A stretch of DNA of 64,000 bases from Trema orientale (Eukaryota; Streptophyta; Magnoliopsida; Rosales; Cannabaceae), in the NCBI GenBank assembly GCA_002914845.1, contig JXTC01000060.1:391419-455418 (forward strand). Direction: 5' to 3'. Position 1 is the stretch's first letter, and the number at the start of each line of letters is the position of its first letter. Under the pieces are notes generated by a model that saw nothing but the letters and a program-made list of their open reading frames with translations, searched no databases and had not been told where the DNA came from. Of this stretch, positions 23,588-35,733 are shown piece by piece. A program made the translations under genes and the position numbers.

Positions 23588-23899
23588 CTATTCCTTTTTA
23601 CATGAATCACTCGCCAGAGCTCCAACGACTGTGGATCTCACAAAGCTGATGACTATTGCAGATGACCCCCAAAATATTAACATGTTTACTTGGGAGACAG
23701 GAGGGTATCCAGAAAAATAAATATCTACTCCCATCCTATTGCGCTTTACATCAGCTCTTACGATCTCGGTAGGTATTCCCTGCAGCTTCGCTGGTCCTAG
23801 CCGCTTCCAAGCTTGAAACACGATTTTTCCAGAAAAGGTTTCTAGAAAATTTCCACGAGTTACTGACTCCTCACTCCATTCAAATTTGGAGCAGAAATT
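23588..23899 (-). pseudogene. Start-less conserved open frame in the UPL6 3' region, membrane-protein C-terminus-like
   Basis: On the minus strand an open frame of 103 codons runs from just after an in-frame TGA (23900-23902) to a TAG at 23588-23590. It begins 34 bases past the UPL6 stop in another frame. It reads FEWSEESVTRGNFLETFSGK, then IVFQAWKRLGPAKLQGIPTE and IVRADVKRNRMGVDIYFSGY, followed by PPVSQVNM and one hydrophobic segment (LIFWGSSAIVISFV). Composition and codon usage look like a real conserved protein end. The first Met is 55 or more codons in, and upstream exons would have to lie inside UPL6. I do not recognise the family. It may be a gene fragment or an alternative last exon. 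I see no intact gene. Confidence 0.5.
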
Positions 23900-23933
23900 T
23901 CAGAATTGGTACAGTGTGAATAGAAAGAAAACC

Positions 23934-26900
23934 TCAGCTCAAATCAAAACCGGCATCAGCATTTATAGCGTACAACAGTTTATTTTCCAGTTGCTCTTTG
24001 CTGCACAGAAAGCATGCCACATGAAGACAATGTTAAGGAAGATAATTTTGACGCGGATTACAAATTGACACTGATTTTTAATCATATAGTGAAAGAGTAT
24101 AGAGAGGAAAAGGGAAGTGTTAGTAGGCAGGAAAAATGTAACAAGTACATTTCTGCATCGAAACTACAATGGACTTGGTAATACCCCTTCACTGTCCCCA
24201 AATTTCAAAAAGGCCCAATGAAGAGATGTACTTTGCATGGTTATGAAAGCTTCAATATCCATTAGGAGATTTGAGTGTCAAACAAAATTCATTGAATATC
24301 AAGTTACCAATCTCAGGTAATTTTTCACTTGGCTTTCTTCTTTACACAGTTTTCTTTTCTTTTTCTGGTTCATAATTTTCTGCACGTCTTAAGGTACCAT
24401 GGCAGCCAATCCTTATAATAAAGTCTTAATCATTCCATGAAGGAAGCAACGACAGAGACAAACCTTCTATATGGTGGAAGCTTTAGAAGATTCATACAAG
24501 TAGCAGATGTTGGTAATCGGTCAAGAGCTTCTTCAGATGCACTCCCAGCAGCCCTGCAGTAATAAGGTATCAAAAATTTAATGTTAACAAATACAGAAGA
24601 GAAAAACCAAGAAGGCTGGATACGACACACTTTCCGTTGATATAAGATCAAATATATAAACTCTAATAGGTTATACATATTTAAATACCTCTGTATACAA
24701 AACAGCGGCTCAAGGTATTTGAATCCGAGCAGTGGTCCTCGAGAGCACCCGGTCACAAACCTGGACAAAGTCTGGTCTAGTTATAATCCTCCCCTATGGT
24801 TCATTATGTTCAAATCCAACTAAATACAATCAATTTGAGGGAGCCAGCATGGATAGATTTAAAAGAATGCACGAGTTCCATAACTCACTTAAGAAACTTC
24901 TTTTGATTTTCCAATGAGAAGTTCTTCAGGACTTCCCAGAACATCTCAATGACATAGTGCTCCTGTTTATAAAATAAAAATAAAACAAAACAAAATAAAA
25001 ACAAACCCATACATTATTTCAATCGCAGCTGCAAGAAGAAAAAGAAAAAGATGCAGAGTGTACTCTACTTCCATATTTATTCTGGTCAAAGCAAGATGCA
25101 GAGTGTCCTTCCATAATTATTCTAGTCAAAGCAAGACGCAGAGTCCAAAGCAATTATAAAATAAGATTGGCAAGAAAAACTAATCCCGGTATGAAATAAA
25201 GAGCCACGATATATGTTGGACAAAATCTACGAAAAGAACGAAGTAAAGTCGATGGTCTATTTTGTCTCTCCGTAAAGCAAAAGCTGCCGTTTAACTTCAT
25301 TAAGGAAGAGAAAAGGGGGCATAAGAAAAGAGGGGAGCGGAGGGGGAAAGGGAGGTAATTTGAGTGCAACTAAAAATTTTAAACCCCACATATTTGTGAG
25401 AAAACATAATAACTAGATAAATTATGGGTAACATTCATATCAAGCAAGGGCATTAATGCGGTTAAGAAGTACATACACTATGATAGCCACAAACATAGTT
25501 GGTATTTAATCGTAAATCATCAACATCCAAGCTGGCAAGTGAACCTGATATCAGAAGCTGAAGAGAAAGGAGGAATTAAGACAATAAATGTAAGCACAAC
25601 TAGAGATTCAGAGGTCTATAAACCGAGCAATAAATATGTATCAGAATAAAAGTGACACAGGTGAAATTACGTAGCCAAACAGACTTGACCAGATATATAG
25701 ACATCATAAGGGATAAACGAAAACAAAAATTCAACGTGTACTGTTAAGTTATGCAGGGGGCGAAAACCAAGCAATTGAGCTTCAAAGATAATTTTACCAG
25801 CAAAGCCAGAGTATTTCTCCAATCAGTTCTCTTCTTTTTCCCCCATATATTTCGAATTGGCATAAAATCTTTCCTCTTGTATTGAAGATCAACCAAGATG
25901 CCAAAAAATAATTGCTACTATGAGATAACGTATCTATTTCATATGCTTCCAAACAAGATACATGATTCAGTACATTTGGCTCCAGTAGCAACATAATAAA
26001 GACTCTTCTCCACAGACAAAGTCACTACAACTTACTAAAAGACAAGGCACCAATTATACAAAACTTACGGGCAGTGATCTCATATTATTGCATCGGCATT
26101 GCATTTCAAAATTCCAGTTAAGTATAAGATTTGCAATGCATGATCTAGTAAAATTCTAGATGGACCATCATACCTGAAGTTCATGCTCATTAAACATATC
26201 GATCCAATCTTTCTGAATAAGCTGCTGAAACCCCCTCAAAAAATGAGAACTTTGTTGACGTATCTGAGAATGATTACTTCGTTATGTCATAATAAGGTCA
26301 TGGGAGGAAGAAAGTATCCAAGACGCAACATAAAAGAACCCAAAGATAGAAGGTTGTGTGACCTGAAAATTTAATCGGTGATTGGCAACAAGATGAATAA
26401 ATGTAATAACAGTTTCATTAGAGACACGTGAATTTTTGCCCCCTGGAAGCAGCTCTTCTTCTGTTTGCTCTCCATATTCATTATTTACAATAACAAAGTA
26501 CAGTTCTAGATCTGAAATGTCCCCCTTGTAATGCTGTATAGTAAACGGAAAAAGGTGAGACTTTCATAACTAAGAAAACGACCGCAGGTTTATAAGGAAG
26601 TCCAATGGCATTTTAGTAAAAATCCATATTACTGACTATAAGAAAAATAAGTTTCAATGCAAAAAGAAATAAAACCAATATAATATCTTTAGAGAAACAT
26701 GAAAAAATGTTATCACATTTGAATTCACCAGTACTAGAAATGCTAAGAAAAACACAATGGAAATTGTTTCCAAATTAGACAACCTGCAAAAAATGTAATG
26801 CAGCTCCCTGTATGTCATGACTAATGACTTAGATCTCTCAACCATTTGTTTTGAAATTCTATTCACATGTCGTAAGCCGATAAAATGATATGTTCATTCT

Positions 26901-29900
26901 TTACATAGATACTTGATGATATCTCCCTTTTTGATATCTCTACTCTCGAAAGATGAATGCTAAATATATTCTCTACACTCTCCCGGTCTCACTGCTTAAT
27001 ACGTGGATTCCAATATCAAATTCACATATTAATAATATAACAAATCATAATAAAATCCACATGTCAAACAATGAGACTGGACAGTATAAAAGACATGCAA
27101 ATGAGATTGTACAAAGCATTCCCCACAAAATGGAAATTTTCCGATGAAGAACAACAAGCACACCCCTTGAATGATTATTTGGGTTCAATGAAAAATATTA
27201 GGAAGCCAAAATATCTGAGGTTTAGCTACTGTTATAACCAAAGTTTTCTTCTACTTCATCGTGAAAGTGATAGAAACTTAAGAACACGGTATAACCTAAG
27301 AAAAAGTACCAAGGAAAAAAAAAATTACCTTCAAGAAAATGAGATGGCGATACAATTCTGGGTCCAAGGAAGGCAGATCATTTAAGTAGTTGTACCTAAA
27401 GAACAATTAAAATATAGTTCTAACTTTAGGATTTCAACAAAAATTGCACTTGAAATCACTCAGCTTAATACTCGGTTAATCTGAGTAAGCAGAGCAAACT
27501 CATAAAAGTACAACAAAGATATATCCCCAAAATTACAAATAAATGTTTCGAAAAACAAGCAGCCATAGTCAGAGAGAAAGGAAAGTACTGACAATAGAAT
27601 TGGGAAATATATCGAAAACTTACTTTTGTTTTAGTTTGCTCAAGAAGAATGTTGCAAATGGTATATCAACAAGAATCCCTTCAAACATTGCCTACAAAGG
27701 AAAAAGAACCACATGAAGGCCACCATGAATGTAATAGCAGATAACTTCAAGATAACACATGGATTTTTCCTTCGATATACGAAACTTGCATTATCATATA
27801 AATTAACAAAGTGGATTTACTCCAAAAATGAATTTACAACAAAGGACTCCCATCTCTAACCATAACAGAAAAGGAAAAGCTATTAAAATGCTCAACATCA
27901 TGTAACCAAAAATTCAAACCTCATACCAAGAAATTTCATAACACATGGATGAAATGTTATAAATAAAAAATTTACTCAGACAGGCCCACAAACCAAACTA
28001 ATTGAGAAGACAATATTATGAATTCAACTGTTCTAATGGCCCTGACATTTATGCTTTGAAATACCAATTGTATATAACTTTTAAAAGGTTGAGTCATAGA
28101 TTCTAATTAGTTTGAGAAGTCACAAGCCTCTTTTACTAATTTCCAAATATATTCTATGACCTTGCTTCAAGAAATGAATATAGATTCCATAGACACTAAA
28201 AGCAGGTAGATGATCTCTAGGCATAAACAATCACTCATAGTGAGTTAACAAAAAAAGGTGTGGGAAGAGCAAGAAACAGGAGAAATTAGGAGATGCTCAG
28301 TACCTTTGCAAGAAGAACTCCAAGAAAATGGAAAAATTGGAGATGTTGTTCGTGTATCATTCCCGAACCAGGATTAGGGTAAAGCAGGTGATCAGCTGTT
28401 TCCTGAATATACCAAACAAAGAAGTTAATAAGACATGCAACTAAAACCTAATTTTCTTCCCTCCATCCTTGTTGTGAGTCCCAATCTGTCTTTCCTCTTA
28501 ATTTTAAATACACGTCATAGTAATTATAAGATGTATTGTCCAATTTTAAGATTCTATTGCTTCAAGCAAGTTGACAAAGTAACAATCACCTATTGAATAA
28601 GTCCACCTCAATTGGACAAAAGATCATCTCCCAGGTTATTTCATTTAACTTTCAGCTATATTTCCATTTTTCACATAACCTGGAGTCTTGGCCACACATT
28701 CATCTCTGTGGTAGGAGAGGAACAATAGAATGTCTGAAGATGTTGAAGAAAATTTAAAGTATAGTTGGAATTTTTCTTTAAATAAATAATTAATTAATTA
28801 ATTAAATTCCGGGTTGCTCTTTGGACTTTGACACTATAGATTTCAGAGATACATTGTTTTCTGATTTGATCAGGAATTTGTTGGTTGTAACTTTAAGATG
28901 GTATCTTGTCATCTCCTTGTATTTTATTTTCTTTATTAATAAAGTTTGCCCCTGTTTCTTATTACAAAGAAATAGTAAAGTTGGGATCTTCCTTAAAAAG
29001 TACAGCCTGTAAACCAACCTTGAACAGCCCATATTGCACATCAAACGCAGCTCGAGTAATGTTCTCCATGAAATCTTTGAAAATTCCTCCACCATCAATG
29101 CCAGCCTCCTCAACCCCAAATTCATTTACAAATGTTACACGGATCTGAAAGCAAACAGCAGAAAATAAATATTATGGTAGCTCAGGAAAAAGAGAAACTA
29201 CTCTTTATATTTAAACATAAAGTCAAAAGTGAACAATTCTCACATACTACATACACAAAAGAAAAAAGAACTTATTGGTTAGATGTATACGAGTAAGAAG
29301 AAACATTACCGGTCCACGAAGGTCATCCTCAGATAAAGCACTCATCTGATTGTAAGCATCTTCCAGAATGTGATCCCTCCGTATTCTGAAGCGATTTCTG
29401 GTATAAACAGCATGAGAGCTGTGTTTCTGCCTAACTGCTGCCAATTGTGACTGCGCAAATGCAATTGCAAACTTATTGTTAGAAATACAATTGACTAGCT
29501 GGAAATAATTTGAAAATATTCGTGTATTAACAAGGTGCCTCAACTTGAATTGTTGATAACATTATCAGACTCAAAAGTCCTCATAATTCAAAATAAACAA
29601 CTTACAGTGAATATTTTGACTCTGCTGGTAAAAGGTACAAGGAAGGGAGCTTGCTTTAATATGTCATTTGCACGGGTATTTTCTATTACAGCCTGGGCAC
29701 AAAACAAGAATATTAGCAATACACATCCAGCAGCATTCGGGCATGTAAACCCAAAATTTCAAATAGAAGCTATTTACCTGTGAAATAAAGAACTCATTGA
29801 CACCGTCAGCATGGAAGTCACTAGGAGGCGCAAACTGCCTTCTATTGTTCCAATCTTGCAACTACATCAACAATTGATACAGACAATTAAAAGAAACAAA

Positions 29901-32900
29901 TTGGAGTACAAGACATTTTATGCATCATAGGATAAAAAATAAAAGATCTATAAAACAGCATCACAGCATATTAACAAAAGTTATTCTATAAAGCAGAACT
30001 TGTTACGCACTATAATAATAAAAAACAATTGAAAGGTTGCATTTACCTGAGAGAGAAGCTCAGATGCCACAACACTAACCCTGAGTTGAATGACTTCCAC
30101 TGCGTGTCCCTTAAGAGTACTATTGTTGGTGACAGATTTTGCAGAATTTGGGGGAGTCATAAGATTCACCCATAGAAGCTGCCATAAGGCCTGCATAAAG
30201 TATAAATGCACATAATACCAATATTGACTGTAGTTATAGAGTTATTAATATTGAAGCAAATAAGTGTAGCATAAAAGTTGTATTAGCCCAATATCGACTG
30301 TAGTTATAGAGTAATTAATACTGTGCTGCAACTAAGGGTAACATGTGAGTTGCATTAGCCAGTATAGCTCATAATTGCCATGCAAAATCTAGTTCCTTAA
30401 CAACACTACATTGGGAGGAAAAAAATGCAACCATCTGGCCAACTGAAACCAATTTACAACTTTTGTTCTTAAGCTTTCTTTTAGCTGCCAATTAAACTAG
30501 AGCTTATTCAAAACTATTACCTGTCTTAGTATAATAATCAGGCATCTGATATCCTCACGTGAAAGTGGCTTCTCTTGTTCATAGAACTCCTCGTTATCAA
30601 CTATCATAAGCATATGCCTGATCCACCAAAGGAATAAAACTAGTCACATCCAGTTCTATCAATCTAGATCTTTCATTGAAATGGAGCTCTCAAAACTCAA
30701 GTAACAAATTAAATATATTCCACAAGCCGACAAGGATAATTTAGTAAATCAACTTTGAACTAAAAAGAAGCAGCTTTACTTGTACACAGGACAGAAAACA
30801 GCCAGAGGTAATAGCCAACCAGGTGCATCTCCCGACAAAAGATATGAGAACTGTTCAGACAAGGATGTCCATTTCTGATTCTCATGGCAGCGCTTCATAA
30901 AATTCCAGAGCACTGGAACAAGTTCAGTTCTATAAGCCAGGACAGTCATGATTCTTTCAAGAGGTAAAGCATTGAAGGTGACATGCAGAAAAGAACAAGC
31001 TGCACCAATAGCTGCAACCTCCTTGTCGTCAGGATCATTATGCAAACCCTTGACAGTTGAAATTCCTCCAAACAAAACATTTGTCTGCACAAATTCGAAC
31101 CCAACAAACCCACACCCAACCCAAATAAAATGTTTTGTTATTTCACTCCAAGGCAATTACCCTTTCTTAAGGTGAAATCTCACACGAGAGAATCATAAAA
31201 AGTCAATAAGACATACTAATTGTAGAAGAAAGCGTGGATCAATAGCATTACGAATCTGTTGCTCCAAATTTCTATTCAAAACTACTTCCACCGATTCATC
31301 AACTCCAGCAACATCATCATCAACCTGCATGGAACCTGAACTCAAACAAATAAATCTCAACTTGATTCAACTATCAGAATTTAAAAACTCGAAAAAAAAA
31401 TTATGATAAAACAGAGAAATCGGTAAGAAGATCAAGCTTCATATCATATGCGTATATACACAAAAGCTCTTTAAAGTGCAATATGAGGAAAGCATACTGT
31501 CTTGAGTTTCTCTATCTGAAGATTTCAATGAAGGAAGTGTCCCCAACAAGAAGGTTGTAACAGCAGCAAGGTCTACGGCCTAAAAATATTAAAGAAATGT
31601 CGAAATTATATTTTAAAAAATAAACAAAATAAAAAAGAAAAAGCTCACAACTTTTAACTCAATGAACATGTTAAAAGTAAGAGGTAATTATTGTCAGCCC
31701 ATATGCTGTCAAATAGAAAATAACTTCAACTAAAATTAAAAGAATATAGTTATCGGAAGATGTTTCACCAACGCTAAAGAATAAATATACATATATGGTT
31801 GGAAGATTAACAACAAAACAAAGGACATATAATGTTTCACCATCTAGTTCTAACAAGTCCTAAATGAAATAGGGAGAATTATAACAGAACTGAAATCTGC
31901 ATCAATTCCTCACCATTTCAAAGGAGCAATCGGCCCGAGATAGTGCAAATCCTGCAGCTTCTAATATATTTCCAAGGAGGCAGGCATAACCAGGAAACTC
32001 ATTCGATACATCATTAGGAAGCACATTAACATGATTTTGCACACACAGCGCCATTTGATGCAGGTAAACTTGGCACAAGCCCCTTGCCGCGAAAACCTAT
32101 ATGGCAGATTATATAGGAAGAGATTACTTCATAGTAATTATACATGAAAGGAAAATGCTTATCAATGCTGCAGTTCACAATGCTGCAGCTCATGCCACCA
32201 TCGTCAAGCTTTCTTGTACAAAGTATTTTTTTTAACGTGATTATATCTAATCTACCTCTTTTAAATAAGGGAAAAGCTTCCACAGGAAAGGAACAGTAAG
32301 AATCTGGGATGAAAAACTCCATCTCGCATCAGTATTTGGGCATATACAGGGCTTTTGACCAGTGTGAGAAATTATGAGGGCAAGCACACGCTCCAATGAA
32401 GACACTTTGCCAAGGCAAGTATGAGAGTTCAAGTGCTCCTGCACCACAGCCAAAAAAGATTAAGAAAGAGAATCCTAATATTTTTCACACCCTTGCAAAT
32501 TTAATGGAGAAATACCTTCCATAACTCATGGATTGAGACAAAGTGTGGAAAAGCTCAAACTCAAAAAGAGAGGGAAAGAAAAAAACACATAGAGAAAGGA
32601 TGCATCATAGCCTAAAAGAAGAAAACAAGCTATAACAGGGTATACACAAGCTCTAACAGGGTACACACCCTTTCTTCGAAAAGGATAAGAATAAAAGATG
32701 TATACCTTTCCTGTCAGAACAATCTCTCTAAACAGGGTAAATGCCTTTTTTTGCAACAGATAACCAACTGTCTTACAAACCCATGGAAGTTTGGGATCAA
32801 TCAAAAGGCCCACTGTTTCTAATAACACAGTTGTAAATGTGCCGGAATCTTCAGGTGTTGCAAAAGTTTGATTCTTTAATTGATTTCTGTCCAAACATAA

Positions 32901-35449
32901 ACCAAATAAGCAACTCTTCATCAAAAGCAACAAAACCAGAGTACTATTAATTTGATAAATTCAACAGCAAATTCCCTATGCCCGTGCATGATAAATGTTC
33001 AACATATTGTAACATCAGACATAAGAGAATCAAGATCAATGAGCATGATCAATGTTGATATCAACCTTACTAACTTTACAATTACTCTTCCAAAAAGCCA
33101 GAATATGTGGTAGTATAAATGCAATTGTAGCCCAAAAAGCGTTCAAATTTACAGTAACCAAACTTGTCCTCAGAATTATCTCAAAAATCTCAGGCCTCAG
33201 AATTATCTCATAAATCTCAGGAAAAAACTTGGTAAGCAAACCAAGGGAATAACTAGACACATAAATAACACCCTATGATTGAAACCCAATAGTAATTACT
33301 AGAAACAAAGTTTTAAGCAGCCCACCTGTTTTGATGTATAGCCTTAATACAAATATATGCAAGTTGCTTCACTCTGTAATCAACCAAAGCATGCTTGGAT
33401 GAGTAATCCATGCCCGCAAATAGGCTCACAATATGCCCTGCTTCATGAGCCCATTCAATATCAAAGAGAACATCAAACAACCGAGGATGCAAGCAGAATG
33501 GGAAGAGAAAAAAATAACTAAACCAAATAAGGTATCATACATAATAGCATGTCAAGTAAAACAGGAAAAAAAATATATATTGCAGTATATAAAAATATCA
33601 ACCAATTTGTCATAGCGATACTTCCTTAAAAAGGTATAGAGAATAAAAGTACCACTATCTCGGACCAATTGCTGAAGTAATCGGCAGGTCTCCATAAGAG
33701 TAGAAATATCACCAGCATTTCGAGCATCAAAGAAAAAAAGTAACTGGCGTAAAAATTCTGAATCCAAACCGAAACAAGTCCTATAGCAAAGTGAGAATAG
33801 AATTAGGTTAATTATCAGACAGAAGAACCCTTTCAGGGCAATGATAATGCAACGATTCAAGGAAAGCATCATCAAAATTAAAAACTACCTTTTTTTTTAT
33901 AGGAAACATTAAAATTTATTGCACGAGGAAAAAAACAATTGGATGATAAGATATCATCTAAAAGTAAAGCATAAAAAACTACAGCAAACTATTCCAATCT
34001 CTGTAGAGATCAGAAAAGGACACCTCCTTAAAACTATTATTTTTATACACCCACAAAGCCACGAGGTGTTTTACTTTGTCCCATATGGATTCTAGATTTC
34101 CTCTATCATCATCAAAGATTCGATTATTCCTTTCCATCCAGAGAGCCCAAAGAATAGCTATGACCGCCACATTCCACAATTTCTTTCTCCTTCCTTTCTG
34201 GCTGTTAGTTAGTTGCTACTACGAAAGCCTAGAGTTAAGGAACTAAAAAGTATTTATCTATGCTTATAAACACAAAATAAGATCCAGCAAATCTAAAGAA
34301 CATTTTAACAACTAGAGTTAAGAACATCATAAAAAGTACTTAGTTAGTTGCTACTACGAAAGCCTAGAGTTAAGGAACTAAAAAGTATTTATCTATGCTT
34401 ATAAACACAAAATAAGATTCAGAAAATCTAAAGTACATTTTAACAGGGGAAAAAAAAAGGTTGGAATTTGTTAAACACAAAATAAGATTCAGAAAATCTA
34501 AAGTACATTTTAACAGGGAAAAAAAAAAGGTTGGAGTTTGTTACCTGTCCACATTTTGGCAAAGTTTCCCATATTTTCCATAGAACTCTTCTCGCACCTT
34601 ATAACGTTCAGCTGCCACTGCCTTTCTCCCCCTGAAGCATTTCTGTAGCTAGTAATCAGTAAACACGACACTCATCTAGAAAAACAATTCGACTATAAAG
34701 TGTCTTAGGTCAACATAAAAACGTAATGGGGTTACAATAAAAACAATTCAACTGTAAGGTGTGGTAGGTCAACATAAAAACGTAATTGGGTCACAATACT
34801 GCAATTGAATTTTGATGATTTCCATCAAAAATACAAAAACTGCCACCTAAAATGGAAATGACACAGTATACACCATTCGTCTATAGACTGTCCACCTTTG
34901 CATTCGAAAGAAATTTGAGCTTTTATCAATCATAATACATGCTACAACACAATGCCAAAGGACTGAAACATATTTCGAAGCTCAAACAACACAGACCCCT
35001 CCAATAAGCATAAGACAATTTCCACAAAACCTAGAATTCTCTTTATCAACATACCCAATCAAGACAATCAATCGCATTGTTAGCCTTCCCAATTGCTCCA
35101 TTTCTCTATACAAATCATACCCTAGAATGAGGCATTTAAAAACCCGCCGATGATTCGCCACCAAATGCCATAATCATTTCACAAAAGCCACAAAATTTAT
35201 GATTCCTTAAACGTACAATTACGCCCCCAAAAAAAAAAAATTTTGCTAGAACGAATCAACACCAATATTGAGAAGCCAAAAAAAGCATACCTGAATTTTG
35301 ATTGCAGCCAAATTCTGTTGCTTTAACCATAATCGCTTGTTCCGCTCTAACCTAGTCTGCTCAAGAAGCTTCTTCCTATCCCTTTCCTTGGTGCTCCGGC
35401 CTCCCAAATCGACTCGCTTCCGAGTTGATGAATCGCCTGAGAAGAACAT
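23934..35449 (-). CDS. UPL6: HECT E3 ubiquitin-protein ligase UPL6, 26 exons, 1035 aa
   Basis: HECT-type ligase that forms a thioester with ubiquitin before transferring it to substrates. Exons are 35449-35291, 34642-34545, 33780-33653, 33437-33326, 32886-32706, 32438-32256, 32096-31914, 31579-31498, 31335-31217, 31084-30780, 30617-30521, 30190-30047, 29861-29778, 29692-29606, 29450-29310, 29144-29019, 28402-28304, 27691-27624, 27395-27329, 26533-26363, 26263-26174, 25557-25477, 24962-24889, 24760-24689, 24553-24464 and 24000-23934. All phases close. The N-terminus MFFSGDSSTRKRVDLGGRST is the UPL6 hallmark. An IQ motif spans exons 1-2 (AAIKIQKCFRGRKAVAAERY). The HECT domain includes GGGIFKDFMENITRAAFD, and the catalytic Cys1003 lies in LPTSATCMNLLKLPPY. 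The end is AGFDLS. Length matches the Arabidopsis protein (about 1030 aa). Confidence 0.96.
25051..25150. repeat. Tandem duplication (about 46 bp) in a UPL6 intron
   Basis: The segment from GATGCAGAGTGT through CTTCCATA, TTATTCT and GTCAAAGCAAGA occurs twice in tandem, with a partial third (GACGCAGAGTCC). It is intronic and local. Confidence 0.7.
26952..27105. mobile_element. MITE family A inside a UPL6 intron
   Basis: It starts GATGAATGCTAAATATATTC and has a core TTAATAATATAACAAATCAT, with arms containing GGTCTCACTG and CAATGAGACTGG. It lies between exons 19 and 20 and matches the copies at 11320 and 21159. Confidence 0.7.
30212..30361. repeat. Tandem duplication (about 75 bp) in a UPL6 intron
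   Basis: Two adjacent imperfect units share AATATNGACTGTAGTTATAG and end in GTTGNATTAGCC. They lie in the intron between exons 11 and 12. Confidence 0.7.
33893..34200 (-). mobile_element. 5'-truncated LINE (non-LTR retrotransposon) 3' end in UPL6 intron 2
   Basis: The minus strand encodes LWNVAVIAILWALWMERNNR, then IFDDDRGNLESIWDKVKHLV. This is the end of the zinc-binding region that follows reverse transcriptase in plant LINEs (the W..W.ERN.R.F motif). After the stop there is a short 3' UTR and a poly(A) tail (poly-T at 33893-33901 on the plus strand). Only the last about 300 bases remain, as usual for abortive LINE insertions. I could not find clean target-site duplications. Confidence 0.8.
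34205..34542. repeat. Nested tandem repeats (135-bp and 70-bp periods) abutting the UPL6 exon 2 donor
   Basis: A unit starting TTAGTTAGTTGCTACTACG begins at 34205 and again at 34340 (period 135). A sub-unit starting AAACACAAAATAAGATTCAG begins at 34403 and 34473 (period 70), each ending in an A-run plus AAGGTTGGARTTTGTTA. The last copy ends at 34542, directly next to the splice donor (GT at 34544-34543, minus strand). The units are nearly identical, so the duplications look recent. Confidence 0.85.
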
Positions 35450-35488
35450 CCCTCCGAGTCGACTCAACCAAAATCACAAAACCCTAGG

Positions 35489-35525
35489 ACTAAGACTCAG
35501 ACTCAGACTCAGACTCAGACTCAGA
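35489..35525. repeat. (GACTCA)n hexamer array in the UPL6 leader
   Basis: Five to six ACTCAG units lie 40-76 bases upstream of the UPL6 ATG, within the probable 5' UTR. The transcript strand reads CTGAGT repeats. Confidence 0.85.
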
Positions 35526-35711
35526 ATAGTATCGATCGTAATCGACAATACAAGTTTTTACGAATCTCAACTTTGAACCTTCAAACGATTCCCGAAGAAA
35601 TCAGAGGGAAAAAAAAAAAAGAGTAAGGCCTACTCCAAGAATCGGCGCCAAGAGATCAACGGAATGGATGGAAAGGGGTGTATTCTGTTTGGATGGCGAG
35701 AAAATCACACA

Positions 35712-35733
35712 CAGAGAGAGAGAGAGAGAGAGC
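35712..35733. repeat. (AG)n microsatellite, UPL6 promoter region
   Basis: A run of about ten AG units about 265 bases upstream of the UPL6 start. On the transcript strand it is a CT tract, like the pyrimidine patches of plant core promoters. Confidence 0.8.

Noticed and set aside
35450..35467. An upstream in-frame extension of UPL6 starting at a TTG codon
   Set aside because: The ATG at 35447-35449 gives the family N-terminus MFFSGD; a non-ATG start is not needed.
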